In this document: positions 9,586 through 18,613 of the stretch, one piece after another
Numbering within the stretch: the stretch's first letter is position 1
Layout of the letters: each line of letters starts with the position of its first letter
Origin: Hoylesella pleuritidis JCM 14110
GTDB lineage: Bacteria; Bacteroidota; Bacteroidia; Bacteroidales; Bacteroidaceae
Length of the DNA: 64,000 nt
Direction: 5' to 3'
Assembly (NCBI RefSeq): GCF_000613725.1
Contig: NZ_BAJN01000002.1
Span: 62,001-126,000 of the forward strand
Program-made: the position numbers and the translations under genes
The notes under the pieces: model-generated
Databases searched by the model: none
What the model saw: the letters and a program-made list of their open reading frames with translations, nothing else
Told to the model about the DNA's origin: nothing

Positions 9586-10011
9586 ATGGAGACGACAGTT
9601 TCACTTGACAATGTATTGGATTTCATCAATTTGATGTCGCTAAGCCATCAGCATAAACGCTGGCTTGATGGAGTGGCAGAGCACATCAGACGCGTCGGAG
9701 TGAAGCATTGCTGTATCTCGAAGATCACGATTGCCGAACTGTTATACGGTACCGCTCGGGGCGGGAACAAGGAAAACCGAAAAGAAGTAGGTGTAATAGC
9801 GAAACTGTTCGATGTCATTCCAATATCCTCTTCTTTGTCAGTCTTTGCCGAGATGAAGGCTTCTCTGCGGTATAAAGGTATTCCCATCAATAACTTCGAT
9901 TTGTTAATCAGAGCGTCTGCCTTACAAAATCATTGTGTGATAGCTACCGATAAAATCAGCCATTTTAATCATATTCCAAATATAAAAATAGAGAATTGGG
10001 TACAAAGATAG
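9586..10011 (+). CDS. PIN-domain (VapC-like) ribonuclease, no antitoxin visible
   Basis: The product has 141 residues. PIN-fold acidic residues are recognisable: Asp8 in VSLDNVL, Glu in ISKITIAELLYG, Asp in NNFDLLIRASAL and Asp in IATDKISHF. VapC toxins cleave tRNA or rRNA and are normally held in check by a VapB antitoxin encoded just upstream. Here the 125 bp before the gene hold only a promoter and an inverted repeat, and the ABC transporter follows at 10086, so no partner is seen. The first motif is shorter than the usual LDTNVLIDF, which may mean reduced activity. It could be a remnant toxin or be paired with a distant antitoxin. Confidence 0.75.
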   Translation: METTVSLDNVLDFINLMSLSHQHKRWLDGVAEHIRRVGVKHCCISKITIAELLYGTARGGNKENRKEVGVIAKLFDVIPISSSLSVFAEMKASLRYKGIPINNFDLLIRASALQNHCVIATDKISHFNHIPNIKIENWVQR

Positions 10012-10085
10012 TACAAACGAGTACGGTGAAAGTTTACTTTCAAATTGCAGCATGCAGCCCATTTTAGTGCAAAGACAATCATTCA

Positions 10086-11912
10086 ATGAAAGAATTCATA
10101 CAAGTTCTCAGGCGGTTTGTGCCTCCTTATAAGCGGTATTTGGCGCTGTCGGTAGTGTTCAATATCCTTTCGGCTATGCTCAATATCTTTTCTTTTGCCG
10201 CCCTTATACCTATTTTGCAAATCCTGTTTAACACAAACGGCGCCGCAAAAGCCAGCCAACTAATGGCGTGGGATTGGCATAACCTGAAAGAAGTAGTTAC
10301 CAACAATGTCGACTATTACGTACAGATGCTGATCAATCAGATGGGAGCTACGGGCACATTACTTGCCATCGGCCTCTTCTTAGCATTGATGACGTTTCTC
10401 AAAACAGGTGCGTACTTCCTCTCTTCGGCCACAATTATCCCCATCCGAACAGGTATTGTGCGCGACATTCGCAATCAGTTATACCGCAAAATTACATCAC
10501 TCTCGATCGGCTTTTTCTCTGATGAGCGTAAGGGAGATATCATCGCGCGGATGAGTGGCGACGTACAGGAAATCGAAAGTTCGATTATGTCGTCGTTGGA
10601 TATGCTTTTTAAGAATCCTGTTTTAATCATCGCTTACTTCGTTACACTGCTCGTCATTTCGTGGCAGCTCACACTTTTCACGATCATCTTTGTCCCAATC
10701 TTCGGTTGGTTTATGGGTTTCGTAGGCCGAAAACTCAAACAGAAGAGTATCAAAGCACAATCTTTGTGGAGCGATACCATCAGTCAGGTAGAGGAAACGC
10801 TTACCGGTCTGCGCATCATCAAGGCGTTCTGTGCCGAAGAAAAGATGAATGCGCGCTTCGATCGAGTGAATTCCGACTATCGCAATAACCTGTTGCGGGT
10901 GAACGTCAGACAACAAATGGCTCACCCAATGAGTGAGTTTCTCGGCACGGTAATGATTGTTGTCGTGCTGTGGTTTGGTGGAACGCTCGTGTTGAACAAC
11001 CACACACTCGACGGTCCTACGTTTATCTATTACTTAGTAATGCTTTACAGCATCATCAATCCGCTCAAAGAGTTCTCCAAAGCAGGGTATAACATCCCCA
11101 AAGGATTGGCTTCGATGGAGCGTGTGGATAAGATTTTGAAAGCCGAAGTAGAGATTCACGATGCCGAAAAGCCCGTTCCACTCAACGGCTTCAATCACTG
11201 CATCGAGTTTCGCGACGTGTCTTTCCGCTATGGAGAACAATGGGTTTTGCGCCATATCAACCTCAAAATAGAGAAAGGAAAAACCGTAGCCCTCGTGGGA
11301 CAAAGCGGCAGCGGAAAGTCGACATTGGTCGATTTGATTCCCCGTTACTATGATGTGCAGGAGGGTGAAGTACTCATTGACGGAATCAACGTACGTGATA
11401 TGCGGCTCCACGACCTGCGTCAGCTCATCGGAAACGTCAATCAAGAGGCCATCCTTTTCAATGACACGTTCTTCAATAACATCTCATTCGGCGTAGAAAA
11501 TGCAACTATCGAACAGGTAGAACAGGCCGCTCGCATTGCTAACGCGCACGATTTCATTATGGCGACAGAACACGGTTACGACACGAATATCGGCGATCGA
11601 GGCGGCCGTTTATCAGGAGGGCAACGCCAACGAGTAAGTATTGCCCGTGCGATTTTAAAGAATCCGCCCATCCTTATACTTGATGAAGCAACCAGCGCAT
11701 TAGATACTGAGAGCGAAAGATTAGTGCAAGACGCCCTCGAAAGACTGATGAAGACACGCACAACAATTGCCATTGCTCACCGACTGTCTACAATCAAGAA
11801 CGCCGATGAAATCTGCGTGCTCCACGACGGACGCATTGTGGAACGCGGAACACACGACGAACTGATGGCGCAAAACGGTTATTACCGAAAGCTTCACGAG
11901 ATGCAACAATAG
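10086..11912 (+). CDS. ABC transporter, fused membrane and ATPase domains (MsbA-like lipid or drug exporter)
   Basis: The product has 608 residues. The N-terminal half (about 20-320) is a six-helix exporter domain, with the IARMSGDVQEIE segment typical of type-1 exporters. The C-terminal ATPase has Walker A GQSGSGKST (about 404), the signature LSGGQRQRVSIARAI (about 508), Walker B ILILDEATSALD and the H-loop AHRLST. Such half-transporters dimerise. The order and size match MsbA-type lipid A flippases, though drug export is equally possible from sequence. It stands alone, with no partner half-transporter next to it. The -7 promoter is not obvious. Confidence 0.88.
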   Translation: MKEFIQVLRRFVPPYKRYLALSVVFNILSAMLNIFSFAALIPILQILFNTNGAAKASQLMAWDWHNLKEVVTNNVDYYVQMLINQMGATGTLLAIGLFLALMTFLKTGAYFLSSATIIPIRTGIVRDIRNQLYRKITSLSIGFFSDERKGDIIARMSGDVQEIESSIMSSLDMLFKNPVLIIAYFVTLLVISWQLTLFTIIFVPIFGWFMGFVGRKLKQKSIKAQSLWSDTISQVEETLTGLRIIKAFCAEEKMNARFDRVNSDYRNNLLRVNVRQQMAHPMSEFLGTVMIVVVLWFGGTLVLNNHTLDGPTFIYYLVMLYSIINPLKEFSKAGYNIPKGLASMERVDKILKAEVEIHDAEKPVPLNGFNHCIEFRDVSFRYGEQWVLRHINLKIEKGKTVALVGQSGSGKSTLVDLIPRYYDVQEGEVLIDGINVRDMRLHDLRQLIGNVNQEAILFNDTFFNNISFGVENATIEQVEQAARIANAHDFIMATEHGYDTNIGDRGGRLSGGQRQRVSIARAILKNPPILILDEATSALDTESERLVQDALERLMKTRTTIAIAHRLSTIKNADEICVLHDGRIVERGTHDELMAQNGYYRKLHEMQQ

Positions 11913-11957
11913 GAATCCACTTCTCCCAGACTCTCTTCAAAGAACAAAGAAAATGTA

Positions 11958-12078
11958 ATTAACGATTAAACACATCGTAACTAACGGTTAATTGTATTGC
12001 AATTAATGGTTAATCACATTGCAATTAACTGTTAATCGCAGTACGATTTGTATATAGCTGATTCTCAGTAAAATACGG
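11958..12078. repeat. Palindrome-bounded 22-bp array, element 2 (four units, left end lost)
   Basis: Four 22-bp units occupy 11958-12045 and are followed after 2 bp by the 31-nt palindrome 12048-12078 (core TGATTCTCA). No clear left palindrome remains. The element lies in the convergent gap between the ABC transporter and the AraC regulator. Confidence 0.88.
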
Positions 12079-12136
12079 AATCATTTTTGATTAACCTTCA
12101 TTTCTCCTGGAAAAGGAGTATGGCAAAGCATTCGTT

Positions 12137-13014
12137 TCAGCTTCTTCGATATTCTGTGGGTGACATTCCGACATGCTCTTTGAAGTATTTCCCGAGGAAA
12201 CTTTGATTGGGAAAGTTCATCTCTTGCGTGATTTCCTTAATCGTTTTGGTCGAGTTTTTCAAGAGAACACGTATTTCCAAAGTCACGTATTTATCAATCC
12301 AAGCATTCGGTGTACGCTTACTGACCTGCCGGATTGTCTCTGAAAGATACTTTGGTGTAATGCAAAGCTGCTGCGCATACCAACTAACACGACGCTCATT
12401 GCGGAAGTTTTGTTCCACCAACTTGATGTATTCGGTGAAGATTGCTTCACCTCTCGACCGCCGACTGTCCGTCAAATTCTGGATACGATAGATGCTGTTG
12501 CTGATGTCATAAATCATTGTTGCGATGAGAGAACGCACCGTTTCTTTACGGAAATGGTGTTCGCGCTCATCTGTTTTCTCCTTGATGATGCGCAGATAAC
12601 TGATGATTGTCCGTACGTCTTCGGGTCGCATCGGACATACGGGATGGTTTCTCGCGAAAAGAAATAGCGATGAAAGCTCGTGAACTTCTTTGACTATCTC
12701 ATAGAAAAAGCCGTAAGACAGGACGAGTGTCATCAATTGGCAGTCGGGACTAAACTGATGGTTGTCCAGCACTTTGCCTTCACTAATGATGATGATATCA
12801 TTGGGTTGCACTCGATATTCAATCGTATCGAGAGAATAACGGGCCGTTCCTGCCAAGCAAATACCAGCACCAGGCATTTCATCCGATGCGGTTCGTCGGG
12901 CAGGGGAACGTTCCTGAATGTGTCGTAAATAATGAAATCGGTGCCGATACTGCTGCCTTCATGCGCAGCAAGCATTGAACCGACGGTGATTTCGCTTAGT
13001 AGTTTCTTAGTCAT
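12137..13014 (-). CDS. AraC-family transcriptional regulator (single-base frameshift)
   Basis: The N-terminal part reads MTKKLLSEITVGSMLAAHEG to DEPHRMKCLVLVF and then loses frame. The next frame resumes with CLAGTARYSLDTIEY and runs through VQPNDIIIISEG to a C-terminal pair of helix-turn-helix motifs (VSWYAQQLCITPKYLSETIR and IKEITQEMNFPNQSFLGKYF, ending GMSPTEYR). One missing T near 12853 (TTTT read as TTT) explains the break; restored, the protein has 292 residues. The cupin-like N-terminus is a sensor domain as in AraC proteins. It lies directly downstream of the GH95 pair on the same strand but has its own promoter, so it may control that pair. Confidence 0.87.
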
Positions 13015-13033
13015 TGCATTACGATTTAGAATG

Positions 13034-13041
13034 CAAAGATA
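13034..13041 (-). promoter_or_regulatory. -7 promoter element of the AraC gene
   Basis: TATCTTTG on the minus strand (13041-13034) matches the Bacteroidota -7 consensus and lies 19 nt before the ATG at 13014. It starts transcription of the regulator independently of the glycosidase genes. Confidence 0.5.
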
Positions 13042-13065
13042 ATGAAAAATGTTGAAATTACATTA

Positions 13066-13989
13066 TTAACGGAAATAACTTCGACATTGCTCGGGGGCAA
13101 TTTCGATGGCTTCTACTTTCTGGATCTGCTCTCTTCGGAAGTCGGAATCGCCGCAGATGAGTACCCGCCGATGGACAGCGATGGTGAATTTTTGGCACGC
13201 CTGCTCATCGATCTCACCGTTGCAGATATACGTCAAACCGTCGATCGAGATTCGTTCGCCAGCTTTTGCGCCTCGCAACGTTACCCGAATCCATCCCCGA
13301 AAGGGCTTGCCGAAATCGTAATAGACGCTGTCTCCCACGACGTCGAAGCTCTGTTGCTGTCGGATTTTGTACACTTTCTCTGCCTCTTCGTCAGCCCCTT
13401 GTACCGTGATGGGAGTGGAATCGCCGAGCGAAACAACGGCGACATTCGTCCAACCGACGACCGGTGCATCGGCCGCATTCCACTTCGGGCACTTCCGGGT
13501 GCCGTCGATCGTCTCGCCGCCGGCCATTGTCAACCATCTGTTCGACTTGCTACAAAGCCAGTCTTCGCCAGCTCTGAATGCGAAAGGAGTGCCGTTTCGC
13601 AGTCTGCCGTAATAGGAAACGGAGAGTTGACGGGTGTTGCGGTGGGGCCAAGCTGGCGAATACCATACTGCAATCGTATTGCTGTCGCGCTGCAAAAAAC
13701 GGCTGATATCATAGGTAATCGCAATGGGACGATCGTCGAAAGATCTGCGACAAGGAATCAAAACACGCATACTCACATTCCGTTGATTGACAAACAGATC
13801 GAAAAAGCCCGTCGATTCCACCGTCACAAAGGCCTGTACGGGGCGGTCTCGACTTACATACGTATGGCGAAACCAGACCTGCGACGTGTCGTCGAGTGCC
13901 GGATCGCAGATCCATTGCGTGCCGAACTCTTGTGCAACAGCCCCTTGCCAGCCTACGACAAGCAGTAAAAACATAGCCCATCTGCTCAT
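13066..13989 (-). CDS. GH78 (alpha-L-rhamnosidase) N-terminal-like protein without a catalytic domain
   Basis: The product has 307 residues. ATG 13989 was chosen because it opens a signal peptide (MSRWAMFLLLVVGWQGAVAQ) and overlaps the GH95 stop codon as ATGA, so translation is coupled. The body resembles the beta-sandwich domains that precede the barrel in GH78 enzymes: TQWICDP..., VTVESTGFFDLFVNQRNVS, DISRFLQRDSNTIAVWYSPAW, and later DSVYYDFGKPFRGWIRVTLRG. The (alpha/alpha)6 catalytic barrel is missing, and the stop is followed by the AraC promoter, so there is no room for it. It may be a carbohydrate-binding accessory protein or a truncated enzyme. The family match is from motif memory only. 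Confidence 0.6.
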   Translation of the reverse strand: MSRWAMFLLLVVGWQGAVAQEFGTQWICDPALDDTSQVWFRHTYVSRDRPVQAFVTVESTGFFDLFVNQRNVSMRVLIPCRRSFDDRPIAITYDISRFLQRDSNTIAVWYSPAWPHRNTRQLSVSYYGRLRNGTPFAFRAGEDWLCSKSNRWLTMAGGETIDGTRKCPKWNAADAPVVGWTNVAVVSLGDSTPITVQGADEEAEKVYKIRQQQSFDVVGDSVYYDFGKPFRGWIRVTLRGAKAGERISIDGLTYICNGEIDEQACQKFTIAVHRRVLICGDSDFRREQIQKVEAIEIAPEQCRSYFR

Positions 13990-16376
13990 TTCAACATTGC
14001 TTTTTGTCCCTTTCCGAGCGTTAATGTCACGCTTTTTCCGTTGTAAGAAACTGTTACCTGTCCACCCGCTTTGCTCTTGACGACGGCCGAAACGACCCGA
14101 CTGCCTTTCCAAGTCATTGCAATTTCGTAACCGCCTCGGGCACAAATGCCCTGTACCTGACCGTCTTTCCAAGCGTCGGGCAAGGCTGGCAGCAGGTCGA
14201 TACGCTGTCCGTCGCTCTGCACAAGCATCTCGCATACGCCCGCGGTACCGCCAAAGTTGCCGTCGATTTGAAATGGAGGATGTGCGTCGAAGAGGTTAGG
14301 ATAAGTGCCACCACTATGTCTTCGGTCGGAGCCTTGGTAGCAATCGGGCGACACATAGGTCAAAAGTGTGCGGTAAATGGCGTACGCTCGTTGTGCGTTT
14401 CGCAGTCGGGCCCATAGATTGATACGCCATCCTGTGCTCCATCCCGTGGTTTTGTCACCTTTGATTTCAAGCGAACGGGCACACGCCTGCGCCAATTCGG
14501 GCGTACCGTCGACCGTGATTTGATGCCCCGGGAAGAGCCCGATGAGATGCGATTGATGGCGATGCTGCGGGTCGAAATCATCCCAATCATAGTACCATTC
14601 ATTCAAATCGCCTTGCTTTCCGATGCTATATGGATGCAAACGGGGCAAAACGGCACGGAGCTTTACTTGCAATGCCGTATCGGTTTGCAGCAATTCGGCC
14701 GCGGATAACGTGTTCCGGAACAGCTCGCGGATAATAGCGAGATCGGCAGTAGCGCCATAACACGTGGTACCGTGGTATCCTTTGTCGGTGATATATTCGT
14801 TTTCGGGCGACGTACTGGGGGCTGTAAAAAGCTCACCGGGCTTGAACGGATTCTCGACTAACCATCGGAGCATAAACGCCGAAGCCCCTTTGAGCAGCGG
14901 GTAAGCCGTAGTGCGAAGATAATTGCGGTCTTGCGTGAAAGCGAAATGCTCCCAAAGAGCCTGCGAAAGCCACGCTCCGCCCATATTCCAATTGCTCCAT
15001 TCGGGGCTTTCTTGTTTCTCTCCGACCGGGTTTGTCATAGCCCAGAGGTCGGAATTGTGGCTCGAACACCAGCCCGAATCAATGCCGTAGTAGTTACGAG
15101 CGGTGTATTTCCCATTCTCGGCGAGAGCTTGTACAAATGCGTTCAGCGGCATTGTCATTTCCGAAAGATTGCTGACTTCGGCGAGCCAATAGTTTTCTTC
15201 AAGGTTGATATTCACCGTGTAGTTGCTCCGCCAAGGTGCTTTCACATAGGGATTCCATAGTCCTTGCAGGTTGGCCGGCACTCCCGCAGTACGCGAAGAA
15301 GCAATGAGCAGGTAACGACCGAACTGCATATAGAGTGTCTCTAAATAAGGATTGGAGCGTTCGGGATGGTCGGTATAATCGCGTAATTGCTGTTCTGTGG
15401 TGCGCATTGCATCGTATTCGGATGCGCCCAAACTGAGAACGAAGCGCCCGAAAAGGCGTTGATAATCTGTAATATGCCGCTTACGAAACAGCGAATAGGT
15501 GCCGCTCATTGCGTGGGCAATATCGTTTGCGGCCTGCTCCGAGTACGGAGCGCCCTGCGTGACAGGGTGTTTGTCGAAGCCGTTGAAACTCGTTTCATTG
15601 ACGAAATATAGTTCGGCATCGCTCACTCCGTGCAGATAGAGCGACGAGTCGGCTGCCGTCACCGTTCCGTCTGCGGTTTTCACCCGCAGAACAGAGCAAA
15701 AATGAATGCTGTTTTTAGGGTCTCCCACGGCATTTCCGGTCATTATCAGCTGACCGTCTGAGGCTTTCACGGAATGCGGAATCAATGCCGTGAGCGTCAG
15801 ACGACAATTTATCGCACTGCGTTTGTCGGCTCTGAGTCGGACAGCGATGAGTTTATCGGGGTGTGATGCAAAGTATTCGCGCGTGAAAGTAACGCCGTTT
15901 CGCACGTAAAAATCGCGACACAGCGCACTGTCTAAATCCAATTCGCGCCGGTAACAGCTTGCACCACCACCGCTGTTATCAATGATATGCAGCGTGGCCA
16001 ACGGCTGATAATAAGCTGAATTAGGGCCCTGTACGTGTAATTGCAGCGAATCGGCAAGCCGATAGTCTTCTTTGAACAGTGCCTCTCGTATCTTCGGAAT
16101 CCATCGATGGGCATCTTTGTCGAGGTTGTGGTCTACGGGTCGACCTGTCCACAGCGTGATGTCGTTGAGCAAAATCACGTTATCGTCGGTTCCACCGAAT
16201 ACCATTGCGCCCATCTTTCCATTGCCGATGGGCAACGCCTCTTCAAAAAACGTAGCGGGAGAATCATACCATAATCGCAGCGGTAACGGCCTCTGCGCTG
16301 CCGAGAATAATGCAAACAGACAGAGAATTGCTGCTGATAGTAGCCTTTTATTCGTTAATGGTTGCTCAGTTTTCAT
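13986..16376 (-). CDS. GH95 alpha-L-fucosidase, secreted
   Basis: The product has about 796 residues from ATG 16376, preferred over 16463 because it leads into a signal peptide ending LFALFSAAQ. GH95 enzymes release terminal alpha-1,2-fucose with inversion. The N-terminal domain holds IGNGKMGAMVFGG and LWTGRP. The catalytic features known for the family are recognisable: the Asn pair in NYTVNINLEENYW (about residue 388), the acid Glu in STSPENEY (about 523) and the Asp in QIDGNFGGTAGVCEML (about 704). It is translationally coupled to the GH78-like protein, so both probably act on fucose- or rhamnose-bearing glycans. No SusCD pair is adjacent. Confidence 0.92.
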   Translation of the reverse strand: MKTEQPLTNKRLLSAAILCLFALFSAAQRPLPLRLWYDSPATFFEEALPIGNGKMGAMVFGGTDDNVILLNDITLWTGRPVDHNLDKDAHRWIPKIREALFKEDYRLADSLQLHVQGPNSAYYQPLATLHIIDNSGGGASCYRRELDLDSALCRDFYVRNGVTFTREYFASHPDKLIAVRLRADKRSAINCRLTLTALIPHSVKASDGQLIMTGNAVGDPKNSIHFCSVLRVKTADGTVTAADSSLYLHGVSDAELYFVNETSFNGFDKHPVTQGAPYSEQAANDIAHAMSGTYSLFRKRHITDYQRLFGRFVLSLGASEYDAMRTTEQQLRDYTDHPERSNPYLETLYMQFGRYLLIASSRTAGVPANLQGLWNPYVKAPWRSNYTVNINLEENYWLAEVSNLSEMTMPLNAFVQALAENGKYTARNYYGIDSGWCSSHNSDLWAMTNPVGEKQESPEWSNWNMGGAWLSQALWEHFAFTQDRNYLRTTAYPLLKGASAFMLRWLVENPFKPGELFTAPSTSPENEYITDKGYHGTTCYGATADLAIIRELFRNTLSAAELLQTDTALQVKLRAVLPRLHPYSIGKQGDLNEWYYDWDDFDPQHRHQSHLIGLFPGHQITVDGTPELAQACARSLEIKGDKTTGWSTGWRINLWARLRNAQRAYAIYRTLLTYVSPDCYQGSDRRHSGGTYPNLFDAHPPFQIDGNFGGTAGVCEMLVQSDGQRIDLLPALPDAWKDGQVQGICARGGYEIAMTWKGSRVVSAVVKSKAGGQVTVSYNGKSVTLTLGKGQKAMLK

Positions 16377-16479
16377 TCGATTCCTAAGTAAAAGGTGATT
16401 GCTTCCGGATAGAAGTCGCTCGTTTTTCAAGCAGAAAGCAGTCGTTTCCGAACAGAAAAGCAAAAGAATAGAAAGAGAT

Positions 16480-16664
16480 TCGTATTTGATAGATTCTCAG
16501 AGATATACAAAGTGCGTCCCGATTAACGGTTAAACGCAATACAAGTAACAGTTAAACGGCGTTCGATTAACGGTTAATTACCGTGCGTTTAACGGCTTTT
16601 TGTGATGCAATCAGCCGTTAATCGCAGTCACGTTTGTATATAACTGATAATCAATTATGTACAA
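16480..16664. repeat. Palindrome-bounded 22-bp array, element 3 (five units, complete)
   Basis: This is a complete 185-bp copy: palindrome 16480-16510, 11 bp, five 22-bp units at 16522-16631, 2 bp, palindrome 16634-16664 (core TGATAATCA). From the left palindrome centre (16495) to the first unit centre (16528) is 33 bp, and from the last unit centre (16616) to the right palindrome centre (16649) is also 33 bp. It lies between the GH95 start and the yqeY stop. A CT-rich hairpin follows at 16672-16696. Confidence 0.92.
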
Positions 16665-16716
16665 GTCATTCACTATCTTCTCTCCTTAGGGAGAAGAGCC
16701 GGTAGTGAAGCTGCTC

Positions 16717-17172
16717 TTAGGAGTTACCCAAAAGCTGTTTAACTACGGCCGAGATAGCACCGCCGTCGGCCTTACCGGCCAAGCGTTTGCTGGCTACGCC
16801 CATCACTTTCCCCATCTCTTTGATGCTTGTTGCACCTGTTTCGGCGATGATGGAGCGTACAATTTGCTCGATTTCTTCGGCTGAGAGCGGTTTCGGAAGG
16901 AATGTCTCGATAACGGCAACCTGGGCCAATTCGTCATCAGCTAAGTCTTGGCGACCTTGCTGTACATAGGTTGCAGCTGACTCTTTACCTTGTTTTGCGA
17001 GTTTCTGTAACAGTTTGAGAGCTGCCGAATCATCCAAAGTATCGTTGGCTCCAGGTGCTGTCTTAGCCTCTAAAAACACTTTCTTGATGTTGCGCAAGGT
17101 CTCTAAGCGCACCTTGTTACGAGCTTTCATCGCCTCTTTGATATCATTGCTGACTTGATCGAATAGTGACAT
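16717..17172 (-). CDS. yqeY: YqeY/GatB-like domain protein
   Basis: The product has 151 residues, the full length of the YqeY family. It starts MSLFDQVSNDIKEAMKARNK, has the LETLRNIKKVFLEAK segment and ends with a helical bundle (ETGATSIKEMGKVMGVASKRLAGKADG is the family hallmark, shown here as the stretch near residues 112-138). The fold equals the tail domain of the GatB amidotransferase subunit, which contacts tRNA; the cellular role of stand-alone YqeY is not established. It lies 96 nt after ftsZ and has an A-rich octamer tract just before its start codon. It is probably the last gene of the dcw transcript. Confidence 0.88.
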   Translation of the reverse strand: MSLFDQVSNDIKEAMKARNKVRLETLRNIKKVFLEAKTAPGANDTLDDSAALKLLQKLAKQGKESAATYVQQGRQDLADDELAQVAVIETFLPKPLSAEEIEQIVRSIIAETGATSIKEMGKVMGVASKRLAGKADGGAISAVVKQLLGNS

Positions 17173-17174
17173 AT

Positions 17175-17220
17175 TTTGTGAGTTTGTAAGTTTACGAGTT
17201 TGTGAGTTTATGAGTTCTTT
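17175..17220 (-). repeat. A-rich octamer tract before yqeY
   Basis: In the sense of yqeY, variants of AAACTCAN repeat about five times and end a few bases before the ATG. The same kind of tract precedes murC, the GH2 gene, frdB and mnmG. Confidence 0.6.
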
Positions 17221-17268
17221 GGTTTATGGGCTTATGTGATGCGTGAATTATCAATTACTCATTTTCCG

Positions 17269-18599
17269 TTAGGCAAAACTTATCGTTCCCTGCACAGGTT
17301 CGGGCTTGTCTGATTCGGCATCGACGGCAATGTTTCCAGCGGCCTGTTGACGGATTTCTTCAAGCATTTGGCGCGTGCGTTTATATGTTGGCGTATTCTC
17401 AACAGCCAAGATAATGTCTTCGTTATCAAGGTCTTCGGGGCGGAACAAGAAAATATGCGGGCGCCGTTTATACTGTGTGTGGTTGCTGTCTTTACCATAA
17501 TAGCGGTCGAGTCGTTCTCTCCGCTCGGCCCGTTTCTCCTCTTCTTCGGCCAGACGGTTGGCTTCTTCCTCGGTATGTTTTTTGAGATGGGTGTTCATTC
17601 CATCTACATTCTCTACGCCAAAGCCGGTTGCCAGAATCGTAACTTTTATCTTGTTGCCTAACTCCGGGTCGACAGCCAGGCCCCATTTAATCTCAAAGTC
17701 GTCTCCGAACTTAGACATAAAGTCGTTGACATCATTCATTTCCTCCATCATTAAGCCCTGATTGTCTTTCTTTTCGCTGGCAAAAGCGATGCTGAGCAGA
17801 ATCTTCTTGGAGTTGAACACGTCGTTATCATTGAGCAGTGGAGAGTTGAGTGCGTCGTCGATAGCTTTCTTTACGCGGCCTTCTCCTTCACCGTAACCAG
17901 TGCTCATAATGCTACTCCGCCGTCTTTGAGCACTGTTTTCACGTCGTTGAAGTCGAGATTGATAAGGCCATGAACGGTTATAATCTCTGCGATACTCTTT
18001 GCAGCGACGCTCAAAGTGTCGTCGGCCTTGCCGAAAGCATCAAGCACTGCAAGCTCGGGATATATCTGGCGGAGACGCTCGTTGTTGATAACCAGCAGCG
18101 CGTCTACGTGTTTCGCCATCTCTTCGACGCCATCCAAGGCCTGATCTATCTTCTTCGGACCCTCAAAACGGAATGGAATCGTAACGATTCCGACAGTGAG
18201 TATGCCCAATTCTTTCGATATTTGAGCAATCACCGGGGCTGCTCCCGTTCCCGTTCCACCACCCATTCCGGCCGTGATAAACGCCATTCGGGTACCGTCA
18301 CTCAACATATTTCGGATGTCATCAAGGCTTTCTTCGGCTGCTTGTCGTGCCTTTTCGGGTTTGTTTCCGGCCCCAAGTCCTTCCTTACCGAGCTGCAAGT
18401 GCACGGGCACGGGCGAATCATTGAGAGCCTGGTTGTCTGTATTGCAAAGCACGAAAGTTACGTCGTGAATGCCCTCTCGATACATATGGTTGACGGCATT
18501 ACCGCCACCGCCACCCACGCCGATGACTTTAATGATGCTGTTTTCTTTCTCCGGATCTCCGAAATTCACGATGCCGGGTCTGTAATTGTTATCTTTCAT
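17269..18599 (-). CDS. ftsZ: Cell division GTPase FtsZ (single-base frameshift)
   Basis: FtsZ polymerises into the Z-ring at mid-cell. ATG 18599 opens MKDNNYRPGIVNFG and is preferred to 18617. The GTP-binding glycine loop AGMGGGTGTGAAP lies near residue 112, and the catalytic T7-loop segment NLDFNDVKTVL is present. The frame ends at VLKDGGVAL, and the adjacent frame continues with MSTGYGEGEGRVKKAI, which is exactly the conserved sequence that should follow. One missing base near 17906 (TTATG instead of TTAATG) accounts for it; restored length is 443 residues. The resulting TTATGA looks like stop-start coupling but is an accident of the deletion, because a split FtsZ could not work. Confidence 0.96.
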
Positions 18600-18613
18600 A
18601 ATTTCAATTGATA

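Noticed and set aside
13042..13968. Long open frame on the + strand opposite the GH78-like gene
   Set aside because: The minus-strand gene has a signal peptide, coupling to GH95 and recognisable domains; the + frame has none.
17904..17908. TTATGA at the break in ftsZ (and TTATG in ftsW) as programmed frameshift or translational coupling
   Set aside because: Both halves are required for one folded domain, no slippery heptamer is present, and the same kind of single-base loss occurs in nine other genes.
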